NCBI GenBank assembly: GCA_022494885.1
Contig: JAGVSM010001212.1
Coordinates: 144,749-208,748, forward strand
Source: Micrasema longulum
Taxonomy: Eukaryota; Arthropoda; Insecta; Trichoptera; Brachycentridae
Direction of reading: 5' to 3'
Length of the DNA stretch: 64,000 nt
This document shows, piece after piece, positions 10,301-25,300 of the stretch (the stretch's first letter is position 1; the number at the start of each line of letters is the position of its first letter). The notes below the pieces were generated by a model. It was not told the origin of the DNA, searched no databases, and saw only the letters and a program-made list of their open reading frames with translations. Made by a program: the position numbers and the translations under genes.

Positions 10301-13300
10301 AGCTGACCCGACAGATGTCCTGCCCGAACGTTGGCTTGCCTTGGAAAAATACTTTTTATTGATAAGTAGAGGTACCTAGGTAAGTGCTTGTGATCAAATT
10401 CCAATACTTAAAATAGTTAATATTCAAATATTAAATTTAAGTAGGTACCTACTTGTTTATGGTTGAATTCCAAAACATAAAATAAATATTTTTTCGTATA
10501 TGGCATTCTTTTTGCAAACGTCCAACTCCAGTCGTTTCACCAACAAAGGGGTGTACTGAAGTAGGAATACGATTGAAATCAATATTATTTTAGTGTTACC
10601 AAAAATCCAATAAAAAGAAATAAATGGGTAGAAATTTTAAGGAATTTAAGTAAAGAATCTGATTGAGATCCACAAAAAACAAATGCTGTTTGTAAACATT
10701 CAAAAACAAACTTTTTTTTCAACTTTACATGACAGCGGTTTAATTAACTTGTTTTACACAACTTGATAAGCACAAAAGTATCTATTATTTATGTTCGATG
10801 CACTTTGTGGTCAAACATTTTGATAATTGTAGAAAATATTAACCACTTACCGACTTTTTATGTCTACTGGTTTCGAGACGAAGTATTTTACATCAAAAAA
10901 TAATATTCCTCTAATAAATGATAAAATGTCTTTTCAATATAGCCCACTTTTTTCTTTAAATTTGACCTATTTCAACTCCTTAGCTCCTCCCCTCTTAATC
11001 CCCACCACCACAAATTCTGCAACATATTGCCGAATATTATGAACCAAATTTAAGTGCATGTTCGGACATGGTGGTGTTTGCATCCCCGGAATGAAAGTCG
11101 GACACGAAAATCGGACTCTCCGAAGCCGCAAAATTGAAAAACTCCCATTATTTTCTGAACACGCCTCGTATAAATTGTGATATTGTTTGTGAAATAAAAA
11201 TAAATGAAATGACCAATTTATTAAAAGGAATATTTTTACCGCTGGATCTCCTCCGTACACGCACTCCCCCACGAAATCCGTGAAGTAGAGCGAGTAACTG
11301 AGGTGCGACATCCACGTCAGCAGGTTGGTCAAGAAGAGGACCCTCATGGAGCTGGGCATGGACGTCAGAGACTTGCAGTATTTGGATATCGTCAGGGGTT
11401 TCTCTCCCCTCTCGTTCGCCCTCGTCTTGTCATTATCGTACTGGACGGCTGCGGCTTTGAGAAGAGGCTCCACCTTCGAGTCCCCTATCTGCCCATTGCT
11501 ATTACCGATCACTTTTATGTCCGGTATAATAATCTGCAAAAAATACGTACGTACACAAATGCACACTTATAAATGCATAATAAAAAATTATAGAGGGCGC
11601 CCCCGACGGGAATATTTGGAGTAAGTGTGCGAAGATTTAAACTGCGCCTCATATGTCGAGCTGAAGAGGGCTGCAGAAAATAGAGACCAATGGAGGACGA
11701 GATGCGGGACTTTGCTGCAAACTAATCCCCAGGATTGAGACTGCGAAGAAGTGATAAAGATAATAAAATTGCATAACTTACAATAGTAACAAGTAAATAC
11801 ACATAGGTAACCAAAAATCTGAACGAAGTATATACGCAAACATGAAAAAGCAAAAATGAAAAACATTTTGGAACTTTATCGAGGTTTAATAATTATATTA
11901 ACTCGTTCATATTATATATTTTCTTATATAATTGTTTTGTATAAAAATTTTTTTTCAAAGCACTTTTCTTCTCTTTACTGAATTAAATCATTATTATTAT
12001 GGATAACTTATACAGCGCCATTTTCATAATATAATACCTCAAGGGCGCTTTAAATGTGATTATACAGGGTGTTCTTTAAACCCTGTCACATCTGAAACCG
12101 TATGGGCAAGAAGACATAATAGCATATTTAAAAAAATAATTAGAAAGAAGAATTTTTTTTTAAATAAAATATGTAAAAAAACAAATGGTTGCTTACGTCT
12201 GCAGGGGAGAAGTGAGGGGAGCGCGGTGCAGTGTCAGACTCCCCCCTTCCCCCTCCTCGTTTCACCTCTGCAGAAGTAAGCAACCATTTGCTTTTTTTGA
12301 TGTTATATTTTTTTAAATTTTATTCGTTCTAAAAATGTTTTAATTCACCGTCTCAAGGGCGGTGCGGTGCTGAGCTTGCTTTGTTTCTTTGTTGTTCTCA
12401 ATATGTGTTATTTTCTAAATGTTAGTATTATTTATGTCCCGAATTGAGTTGTTGTGACTCCTGGGGTGTAATTCAACACGACTACACTTGTAAAATACTT
12501 TGTGTTACATGATTTATTAATAAAATAAAATAAAATGTGTAAAGATGCCACTTAAACCAGGCAACGACAGGTCATAAGCCTTGTAGATGCCTAGACTTAT
12601 ATATTACCTTCTCTAAAATGTTCTTCGTCTCTTCGTCTCAAAGGTTTTAGGCGTATATATTGTTGTTGTATATTTAGTTATAAATGTGGTTAACTTGCTT
12701 TGTTTCTTTGTTGTTCTCAATATGTGTTATTTTCTAAATGTTAATATTATTTAAGTCCCGAATTGAGTTGTTGTGACTCCTGGGAATGTAATTCAACGTA
12801 TTACACTTGTAAAATACTTTGTGTTACATGATTTATTAATAAAATAAAATAAAATGTGTAAAGATGCCACTTAAACCAGGCAACGACAGGTCATAAGCCT
12901 TGTAGATGCCTAGACTTATATATTACCTTCTCTAAAATTTTCTTCGTCTCTTCGTCTCAAAGGTTTTAGGCGTATATATTGTTGTTGTATATTTAGTTAT
13001 AAATGTGCTAAACTTGCTTTGTTTCTTTGTTGTTCTCAATATGTGTTATTTTCTAAATGTTAATATTATTTATGTCCCGAATTGAGTTGTTGTGACTCCT
13101 GGGAATGTAATTCAACACATTACACTTGTAAAATACTTTGTGTTACATGATTTATTAATAAAATAAAATAAAGTGTGTAAAGATGCCACTTAAACCAGGC
13201 AACGACAGGTCATAAGCCTTGTAGATGCCTAGACTTATAAATTACCTTCTCTAAAATGTTCTTCGTCTCTGTTGTAATATGTTAGTACTTATTTATTGTG

Positions 13301-16300
13301 AAAGAAAACATTAGGAAATTTATTTTAATTCAGGCTTAAGTATTGTAATTAAATTAGTTTGCCACTTACCAGTTTTACTTCTGTGTCGTCCTCGCTGCTC
13401 TTAATATCTGCCAGAGGAATCTCCCTGAAGCTGGTGAGGGTGATGGCGATGCAAGTCGTGAATATGATGATGATCAGCTTGAACACAGTCTTGATGTTCC
13501 CTCCCAGCCAGGTCCCTAGAATATTTCACCTATACAAATGACCGCACTAATATTACACCCACTCACGTATATATCGCGTAGTAAAACTTATAAACAATGA
13601 CTGAGTGAAATAATATTGCGAAATTAATAATAAATATAAATTAGCAAAAGAGAACATTCAAACATCAGTTGAATCAAAAATAAATAGTCAAAAAGACACT
13701 AATGGCCCTTTTCACACATGCCACGCTAATCCACCCGGCGTGGTAATTTGACCGGGTTCACCCTGCAAAAGCTGACACGTTGTGTATGCGTTTGAAGGAT
13801 GAACCAACACCGATCTACATATCAACACCACCATGTCCAAACATGCACTTAAATAAGGTTGATAATATTAAGTGATATGTTGCGGAATGTGTGGGGATGG
13901 GGGGGCTAGGCATTCGCATTAAAGAACAAATGAGATGTTTAAGCAATAATTATTATTTAGAGTTTGCCATTGAAATCACGATTTTGATAAGTATCCAGGA
14001 GTTAAAATTTCAGATTCAAATACTTAGAAAGGACTTAAATTAAATAACCTGGAGGTGAATTCAACAATGTTTAAGTATGTCCAAATGCTTGCAGACTGGC
14101 TGGATTTCCTTCCTAGGGAGTTTATTCATATTTAAAATTATTTCAACAGAGAGGGAAACATTTTAAAGAAAGGAATATGGAAGTCTGGGCATTTACAGGG
14201 CTTATGACCTGTCATTGGCTGGTTTAAGTGGCCACTTTACACACTGTGTACATTCATCATTCTGCCCATGTTTGAACATCCACATTTCCTCAACTCTTCC
14301 ATCTGTTGACTTTTGTGAAGTAAAAGAGCTGAAACCTTTATCACGTTGGTGAGATTCATCCGGCCGAACCAAATCACCTACTGGGCAACGCTTGAAAACA
14401 ATTTTCCAACTTTTATACTTCTTCTTTTACCAGGTAGTTAATTCTACTTACTGCTTTTACTTCACAAAAGTCAACAGATGGAAGAGTTGAGGAAATGCGG
14501 ATGTTCAAACATGGGCAGAATAGTGAATGTTACATAATGTGTAAAGTGGCCACTAAAACCAGCCAATGACAGGTCATAAGCCCTGTAAATGCCTAGACTT
14601 CCATTTTTATTCTCAAAAATGTTTTCCGTCTCTGTTGAAATAAATTTTAATAGGAATAAACTAACATGGAGGTTTGTCACACATTAAATAAGCTTTGAAA
14701 AATAATATTTCCTTAAAAAATAATAAAGTATGTTTTTAATGTAGCCCATTTTTTTATTGGAAAATTAACCAATCGTGTAACTTTCAACCTCCTAGCGCCT
14801 CCCTTCCCTAACCCCACCCCCACACATTCTGCAACATATCACTAAATATTACTAAACCAATTTAAGTGCATGTTCAGACATCCAGCATAAATAAATGAAT
14901 TATGGTATTTGCATCCCCTTTAACTCTGCACGTAATTTATGTACTTTTCGTAAAGATTAATTATATTTAAATATTATTAACCTAATGTTAGTGCGTGTTG
15001 GGACATGGTGGTGTTCGCATCCCCTTTAACTCTGTATGTAATTTATGTATTTTTTACTACATATACTATGGTGATGGTAAAGGTGAAAGTGTATTTTAGT
15101 ATTTGCATGTTGGTGTAGTGAGTGTCCTGACGAAGAGGCGGGTACGTCTCGAAACGTCTGGTGTATTATGAGCTCCTTGAACCCCCTCCTTGAACATCAC
15201 GGGAGATCTCTATCGACTATTGACTAAAATGTATCAATGCGTTTGAGCCGAGTATTGGGGGAAAAACGGCCGGAATTCGAGGAGAGACTCGACAAAGTCA
15301 TTTTGGAGCACGACAATGCTCGGCCACATGCTGCAAGTCCAGTCAGTATTCCATACACAAGATAAGGCTTGAAAATATTCAGAAAACATTTTTGATACAT
15401 CTCAATTGGAGATCCAGATTTACGGACCTTAACTATAAAACTTCTTGTCATAAACATAATATACTTAGTCTTGAGGATCGTCGTTTGGTATTAGATATGG
15501 AGATCTTACATGATATTCTTAATGGACGTCTTGATAGTCCTATTCTGTTTTCTGAGTTGGCCCTTAATGTACCTGGCTACCGCACCCGTCACACGAATCT
15601 ATCTCTTTTCCATGAACCTACAGTTCGCACCAACTATGCACAGAACTCTCCTCTGATTCGCTTGAAGCGTAATAATAATGTATTTTTCAATAACATAGGC
15701 ACATTTAACTGCAGTAAACTCACTTTTAAAACAAGAATTAAAAAACTATTATATTAAAAAAATTATGTTTCTTTATAAAAAAAATAATATTTTCACATTA
15801 TAAATTTAAGATGTTTCTATTCACTCATAATCAACACACTCTCACCCTGTCTATAAACCCACCCTCACACCCATATACACTCACACACGTATTCTCATAC
15901 CCACCAAAACCACACTCCACTCACTTACACACGCATCCTCATACAAAAAACTCGCACATATGCACTTTTATGAATCTAACTGAACTGGATTTTTATAATT
16001 GTATTTATGTGAAAAACTGATTTGGCTTTATTTTGTATTTTTTTATGATGTTGTGTATATTTTTTGTATTGCTGTTGTTTTTCTGAATAAACAAAAACAA
16101 ATTAAAAAAAACATACTTGGAAACGCTCAAATGGGCAGTGTAAAGCTAGGGTTTCTTAGGACAGCGGTGCCCGTATTTTAACGGCCGTAGTGAACGGTGA
16201 TGTAGTGGACAGCCGTCGTAACGTCGACTAGAGAGTGGTTTCCTAGGGAAACGGTGTTAAATGGTGTTGATAACACCGTTTTCCTAGGAAACCACACTCT

Positions 16301-19300
16301 AGTCACCGTTACGACGGCTGTCCACTGCATCACCGTTCACTACGGCCGTTAAAATACGGGCACCGCTGTCCTAGGAAACCCTAACTTTACCCCACGCACC
16401 GCATTCACCGGACATTGTTTTTTCCAATTATCACTTATTCCAATCGATAACTTATGTTTGGCTGAGCAGCACGTCCATTCTTATGAAGATTCCAAAAAAT
16501 GGATCGATTCGTGGATAACCTCAAAAGATGAGTCTATCTTTTAAGATGGCATTCGTATGCTGCCAGAAAGATGAGAGAAAGTATTGGCTAGCGATGGACA
16601 ATACTTTCAACGACATATTCTTTTTAAACTCTTGTGTGGCTGTGATGTCACACTAGTCGACATAGGACACAAGACTTGATATATCTCTCTTATTTTTTGA
16701 AACGATGAACTCGTATTTTTTTAAATCTTCAAATGGACATTTTCACACCGGGTTTGGAAAGTACATTTTTTATAACTGTGCCGGATGTTAACACAAAAAA
16801 TATTTATCCTTGCTATGCGAAGAATGAAGGTCCGCTGATTTAGCAACACATCTGCATAAGAGAGAGCGCGAAGATAAAACTCATAACAAGGAAGACAGAG
16901 ACGCTGTTTTGTGGCGGGTGTTGTGTAAAACAGATCCAGTATTCAGTCGGTTGATGACAGTGATGGGGGCACACGCGCGTAATATGAGCGGCGTATTTTT
17001 TATTGTTTATTTATTTTGCATAAACAGTGCTTAATTATATGTCTATTTGCAAAAAATATGGAAAAGAAATTATAAAACAGTTTGTCTCCATGCTTTTTTT
17101 TCAAATGCCTGAACATTAGAATATTCCGTCTTTTACTAGTGGTAACGATGTTACATTACCGCGCGTAAAGGGATTATTTACCACGGTCTTTTAAGAGTTA
17201 ATAAAACATTAATTTTCGAGAAAAAAAGAACGAGAATTTATTCAATTCCCCAAAATATTAGTTAGTCATTGGTTGGTAACTTACCTATGACCAGGGCATT
17301 CCAGTCAACTCCTCCGATTACGTATCCTAAGAATCCTCCGACTCCTGTCATTACGGTGAATATGCTCAGACCTTTTGCATGATCCTCTGTAAAAATGGAA
17401 ACAAAATTTATGATTAAAACACTAAAATTTAAAAAACGTGAAATACTTAAATTTTCAGACCATTTCCGAAAAGTCGTAAATAGCTTGTGCTGTAAAAATG
17501 GAAATCGAGTTGTGGTAGAGTGGGATTTGAACCTTAGGCCCGTGAGACCACAATGCTACCACGGGACCACAACCCAGTTCGAAGTTGAAAAATATATGGT
17601 GTCCACAAAGCATCTCTGTCAGGTCGTTAAAATATAACAGAATGCCAGCGACGTTCGTTGCCCCAATGGGAGCAGAAATTATGAGGTTGCTGAACCCCAA
17701 CTATCACAATGGCGAGTACATCCAACAAGCGGTTATCCTGGCCCTGAGTAGCGCAGGACCGATGGTTATCCTGGACCATGCTTTCGCTGTAGTGATCGCC
17801 AACGTCGGGGGGACCTGACAAGGCAATGCAAGAAGAAGAAGAAGAACCCCGACCTTAGCTATACGGTTTTGAACAGGTCGTCCATAATATCTATCGTAGG
17901 GTAAAGCTAGCAAAGAGTACGCATCGCGATTTATTTGAAAAACGTTTCCAAACTTAACAACACTACAATTATTTTAATATTAACAGATAAGATCATCATC
18001 ATCCTTTCCGCCTCTAATGGTGCATAGGGCACGCCTCAAGCACCAGTCTATGAAGTCCAATTATGAAAAATTGTATCTGAAAATAAATTATATTTCTTCT
18101 ACTACTTGCACCAAATTCTGTAAATACTAAATCAGATGGATACATTCATAATTTTTTAATTGTAAATTTTATATGTTTTTTTTTTTGTGAAATTAACAAT
18201 GGACGTGATTTATAGCATCCTCCCTATCCCGCAATTCTGAGTTAGATAGTTTATTAACAAATAAAAAAAATTAAGACCGAATTTCTTCACAGCGGACTTT
18301 TTATAAAAAAACGGGTATACCGACCACCTCATCTTTCCACGTTAGCAATTCATGCATTCTTTTGGAGCTAATAAACTGTATCTGACCATTTTATTAATGT
18401 TTTTTTTTAAGTAAAATGATACGAAAATGGAGTGAAAAGTTTGCAAAGTTCATCAGTGTCAATGTTGTTATTACAGCATTAAAACGACATTGCTTATGGT
18501 GATTAATTTATCTCAAAAGTAATTAGTTGAGATAACAGGACGTGTCAATTTGAATGCATTGTAACGCGGTCTCACCTTTCTTCATACAAACACGTATTTC
18601 CCCTGGATAATGTCACTAGAGCAATATTTTTTTACAAACTTTAGATATTTATTTACCATTGGCGTGTCCCTATTATTTATTTTTATAAAAATAAAAATAA
18701 TTATGCCACAGCATCGAACGTTTTTTTATAGAATATTTTTTTTCAAAATGTATTTATTTATTCATATTTTTCGCTTACTAACTATAATTAATAATAAACA
18801 TAATGTGACTTCACTGGGGTTTCCCGCGCCGAGGACCCTTAACAATTTAGTTTTTAGAAATTACATTTGAGAATAAACAAAGAAGACTAACTTAAAAAAT
18901 AAACATACAAGGTATTTATGTACATATATATTATTTATATTACAAAACACACAATGAAAATAACAAAAACCCAACATAAGTTATACAGTTGTGGAGTAGT
19001 TGATTCAGTATTGGTATGGGCGAATGAGACAATCCATTTTATTTTTACCTAGCTCCACTATCAATTTTTTTATAGCCTTTTTAAACATTTTTTCATTACT
19101 AATTGCTTTAATAGATAGTGGAAGTAGGTTATAGATTTTGATTGAATAATACTCAAAATCCCTTTATCCAAAAGTGGTATTAGTTTGTATTTGTTTAAGT
19201 TGTCTATGTGTTGAGGATCTAGTGACTATATTATTTGTATGTGATGTATTGTGGGGGGTTATGTCCTTCATTTGAGTAAGAGTAGTTTTTGAATCTATAA

Positions 19301-22300
19301 GTGAGTATTGTTTTAGCGGATAATTGTTTTGGTGTCATAAGTTGTGATTTATGGAATATTTCTTCATTAGATGTCTGTATCGGGACTGTGAGTATTATTT
19401 TAATTATGGATTTTTGTGCAACAAATACACTATTTAAAACTGTAATATATTTTAATTGTTTTTTTTATGACTGGCTAGAAAGTAAAGTTAGTATGGTGAA
19501 TAAATGTGAAATTTTAAAGAATTTCTAAAAGAGTCCAGAATTAATTCCACTACTGAATTCTAACGTGTTAAATTTATCATACAAATCTTATCCAATACAC
19601 CCCATTTTTGAGTAACAGCATCGATAACAATTTGCAGGTTGAGCCATATATACAGATTTCTACGATTTTGATGAGGTGAATCGTTTTTTATTAAAACTTC
19701 AGAGATTCGGGGTGTATGATTCACTCTTAAATTGGTTTAAAATTGACCTCGCCCACAGATCTCGAATTGCAGTTTTAGTGGTTTTTTTATACGTCCTTAT
19801 TTATTTATTTATATATACGCCCAATGGGCATTTAAGGACATATTTATACATAAAAAATAGAGTTTGTGGGAGTGGAAGCGGGAAGAGAGGTGTTTATAAA
19901 TTAATTTGATTCAGTGATCGTTTGAACACAGTGTGTAAAGTGGCCACTTAAACCAGCCATTGACAGGTCATAAGCCCTGTAGATGCCTAGACTTCCATAT
20001 TACATTCTCTTAAATTTTTTTCATCTCTGTTGTAATATATTAATATAAACAGCTCCCCAGGGAGTTGAATCCAGTCCTTGTCTACAAAAATTTGGACAAA
20101 CTCAAAATATTGTTAAAACAACTTTGTTTTTAACCACTATTTTTTTTTCCACCGACCTGTTTCAAAGCAAACAAGCTTCTTCGTCAAGGTTTGCATAAGT
20201 AATGAATTAATTCCTATTTTAATTTTATCATGTTCACTAAATACTACATGTGGACCCAATAATTCAAGTATTTTTTTTCCTTACAAGGGTGGTAATTTGA
20301 TATCAATATTTTTGAAGCTAGATAGAAGAGGACTTAAAGAAATACTGTTTATTTGGTTATTAATTATTTTTATCTTATTATCAATCGCTTCTTTATCAAA
20401 TGCATTTATTCAATTAACAACACGATTTTAATGAACGTTTGGGATAACTTTTGATAAACTCAAATTCAACTATCACATTTATTTTATCTCCATGAGAGCA
20501 CCTAAAATTTGAGGATTTATTTTGCGAAAATCTAAGCCATTTCAATCCCGGAAAATCGCAAAAACGCTTTATAATTCCTTTGTTTGCAGCTTGCTTAAAT
20601 TCAATTCTATAATTTGGTCTCTTAATTATAATATTCAAATAATGTCCTCTCTGCCTTTATTTGCCTAACCCGCGCGGCGCGGCGTGATGGCTTGTTTGTG
20701 TCTATTCAGGCTCCGTGGAACACTGGAACACCCTTACAGAGAACACTCTTACTGTACTACGCGTTCTGCACCCCAAAGTTAAGGTGATAACGTTTATTTT
20801 TCAGAACATAATTTCAAATTATTGTTATATGAAGCATCATCTCTTTTTAATCATACCTCAGTGCCTCACATGGGGTTTTCATCTACGGGAATTTTTTTCA
20901 AATTTTTATTTTTTATTTATAAATCATCTAACACAAAGTATTTTACAAGTATAATACGTTGAATTACATTCCCAGAAGTTACAACAACTCAATTCGGGAC
21001 ACAAATAATATTAACATTTAGAAAATAACACATAATGAGAACAACAAAGAAACAAAGCAAATTTAGCACCTTTATAACTAAATATAGCACAACAATATAT
21101 ACGCCAAAAAGCTTTTCTTACACAAGCAGAATAAATATATTAAAAAAACGCTTTAAGAATAAAAATAAATAGTGAATCTACTAAGGGAAATAAGGTCATT
21201 AACATCACATGCCATGCAGATGATGCTGCTATAGTGATGATGAGAACATATCCATCTCAGTTAGTAAACCAATGAACACATGATTATTGAAAACATAAAT
21301 TGGATATACAAAACATGTGTCAGACCAAATCAGAGGTGAGGATAGATAGAGAGAAAATAAAAAATACGAAAAACCAAGTAGAAAAACTAAATATCTTTTT
21401 TCATATACATATTTTTTCCTAAAACGAGTCGACGCTCCGGCGCATTGTGGCATCAGTGCACCCCTGTTTGGATCATGAACCACCTGTTTCAATAAAATAT
21501 AATTTTAAAGAAACACTCGGTAATAATGCAACATAGCATACCTTGACCCGCCTGTGTCGGGGATATAACATTTAAGCATTTTGTAATCGGGTTGTGGTCC
21601 CATGGCTAGCGCTGTAGACACACGAATTAGAGGTCCGAGATCCAATCCTTAGTCTACCCCAAATTGATTACCATTTTCTAATATTGAGTTATTTACAACG
21701 CTTTGAAAATAGCCCCAAAATTAAAATATTTAGGTAAATTGTAGATAGTTACGAAAATACAGATTTTTTGGATACTAAAATAGCGATATAAACGTGTACT
21801 CACAAATTAATTTCATGATCATTTCTCAATTGCGAATAATGACTCAGTATTGATTTCAAAAGGAAATGCAATCTCATTTTTTCTTCATTTAAACTTATTC
21901 TCGTATTTTCTTCTTGAATTATTTTATTTTATTTATTTATAATACAAACAGATGTACAGGTTACATGATTATGAATATAAACTATAAAAAAATGTTTATA
22001 TAAAATAGTTGAGCTTGCCATCCAATATCAGAATTATACTAAAATAAAGCGACGATGGCTTAAACTACATGAAGAATAAACATACTATATTTTTAAATAA
22101 ATTAAAAGAATAAAAGAAATATGGACAAAACAAGGAGACAGTGGGAAGGAAAAGAAGAAAATTAATGAGGAGCGGTGAAGGATGAATGAATGATAGTATA
22201 GGATGAACATCTCTGCTGGCGAGCTCATACTAATGAATTAAGCAGCAAAATATTTTTCAGTCTACACTCACTTTGAAGGTTGCAAAAATTCTTACCCATT

Positions 22301-25300
22301 AGTACTAAATGCACCCTTGTACAAGCATAACTACTACCCATTCTAGATTACGCGGATGTTTCCATGACTGATTTAAGCTGTGAGCAACTCGATAAACTTG
22401 AATGACTTCAGAATACATGTATAAGGTACATTTTTGGTCTTCGGATATATGACCACATTTCTGATTATCGTAGGCAACTAAAATGGCTCAAAATTAGACA
22501 GCGGACAGACTATCACTCCCTCTCACTTCTGTTCAATGTACTTCATGGTCCTAACGCTCCTTTATACCTGCGTGGAAAATTTCAACGCTTATCAGTTCAT
22601 GGTTTACCACTTCGTTCAAATTCTCAAGGCACTCTCTTAATACCCATCCACAATTCCTTTTTCTTCTCTAACTCATATAGTGTCCATGCGGCTCGACTGT
22701 GGAATCATCTCCCATCCACCGATAAGATTTTTTTAAAATTCTTTTTTTTAAACATAATAATGTTCCCTCACTGGGGTGTCCCGTGCCGAGGGAAACATTT
22801 TACAAAATGTGAAACATGCCTAAGATTGGCTATTTAACAAAGTTAACATAATAATAACAATAAAAAAACGTTATTTATTCAACTAACCTAATTATCATTG
22901 ACATAATAAACAATAAAAAACTAAAATAATCAAACAAACATAACCAATTTATATAGACTAATTGAACAAATTTCATAAACAGTAAACATATTTTACCTAT
23001 TTGGCTTGATTCACTCATCGATCCGTGCGCAACCCACGTCCACTATCCATTTCTTAACAGCAATTTTATACTGTGGGAACTTACTAATTGTCCTTATGGA
23101 TAATGGAAGTAGATTGTACACTTTAACCGAGTAGTAGGTCAATGTTACTACATTATCTCTGTTTGAATCACGTCTGAAGAAAAATCTCCTTTCTCTTCCT
23201 TAATCTCTCCTCCTTTCCTTTTTCCCATTGATAGTTTTGATTTAAGGTAATTTAAAAACAAATACGTTTATTTTTATTTTAATATATCGTTAGCTTTTTA
23301 ATATTTTTTTTCTATTAAATATGTTCTGTAAATTGAATTATAAAAATAAAACTTTTATTTTATTGGTTGGTTTGAGGTAATTGCCATTTGGCAATAAGCC
23401 CGCAAATGTACAAATAACATTATGAACAAAAAGTTAAATAAATAAATAAAACATTGAAAATACATATAAATATACACAAAAACTGAAAAAGGACATGCAG
23501 CTGTTCAAAAAGAACCTGAAATTAGCTTAAATTGTTAGTTTTTAACATTTTCCATTAACAAGAACCAAACGACCCCAGTTAATCAAAAAAATCATAATAT
23601 AGGGTTCACGGCATGACAAACGTACCGCCGAACGAGTGCGTCATCCGTAATCGCATGCTTAAAAGCAAATAACGTGAATATTGGATTGGCAGTATTGGCA
23701 CCGTCTCGCTGCGTGAAAACACCGCCAGCGCTTTTTAAACAGTCATTAAATAATTGAAATAAAAAAAAACATAATTACAGGTCAATATGTTAGTTTTTTA
23801 GTGATACCGTATGTGTTGGATTTGTTCCGACGTTTCAGCTACCTTTGCAGGAGCCATCTTCAGGGTAAACTGTGAAGATGGCTCCTGCAATGGTAGCTGA
23901 AATGTAGGAACAAATCCAACACACACGATATCATATATTGATAACAGCGACCCTGAAAACCTTCGCACCTATTTGATAATTACAGTTATTTATTTTTTTA
24001 AATAATTTAAACGTTAGTCTGGAATGATAAATATCACAGTATAAAATTGTTATGTTTACGATTGTTGTTATGTTTATGATATGACTAACAGAAACGTAAA
24101 AAAATACTTTGCTTCACTAACAAAATGGACGAACATGAATTATTAATTTAAATTTATTTCAACAGAGAGGGAAAAATATTTGAGAAGGGAAAATGGAAGT
24201 CTAGGCATTTACAGGGCTTATGACCTAAACCAGCCAATGACAGGTCATAAGCCCTGTAAATGCCTAGACTTCCATATTCCCTTCTCAAATATTTTTCCCT
24301 CTCTGTTGAAATAAATTTAAATATGAACAACTCCCTAGGGAGGAAATCCAGCCAGTCTGCAAGCATTTGGACATAATCAAACATTGATAAATTAACTTAA
24401 CGAATAAAAAAGAAACGCCATACACTTTGTGACTAAAAAACACAATGTTTTGCGTGTGTCCAAATGCTTGCAGACTGGCTAGATTTCCTCCCTAGGGAGT
24501 TATTCATATTTAAATTTGTTGCAGCAGAGATAGAAATCATTTTTGCGAAGGAAATATGGATGTCTAGGCGTTTACAGGGCTTATGACCTGTTATTGGCTG
24601 GTTTAAGTGGCCACTTTAAAACTGAATTCTTCACCCTTACAGAGACAGAATTCATAAATAATACAATCTTTTCTGGGATATTCTCTGCGGGGGTTATTTT
24701 CACGCTTAATCGTATTTCTTTAACAAAAAGCAGCCTTGAAAATATTTTTGAATTTGAGTTTTTAAATGAGAATACATAATTTTTATATTTTAAATGCAGA
24801 TCATTGCAATATTATCCTTTTCTAGTCAGATACATCTAAAGCAATAGGAAAAGTTTTCACACCTTAATTTCCTTAAAACCTTATATTTTTACATTCCTTT
24901 ATTTGTTTAGTGATAAAAATGTTGTGTATATTGTTTAAGGTGCAAAACAAAACATGTCGATATTTTCGTAAGAAACACCATTTAAAAACTTACCCCTAAC
25001 AGTTAAAATACTTTTGTTTAAATAATAAGACAATAATATTTTTAACTGAATCGGCATTCACTTCGTAAAACTTCATTATAAATTATTATATAAATAAATT
25101 TATTAAATATTAATTTAAGTTTATTTTTTGTTTGAATTCTATGACACTGTGAACAATGTCCTGTGTTTACTATATAAGTTTTATATCACCCGTCAATGGG
25201 AGGAGTGCTCTCCCAAAACTATAGTAGTGTTCTTGTAAAATAATAATAATTGTGTAACACTAGTAACAAAGTTTTATTTTTATAATAATTCATAGAGAAT

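Noticed and set aside
12376..13290. CRISPR-like array
   Set aside because: The 319-bp units are repeats of transposon sequence without distinct spacers, in an intron-bearing eukaryotic region.
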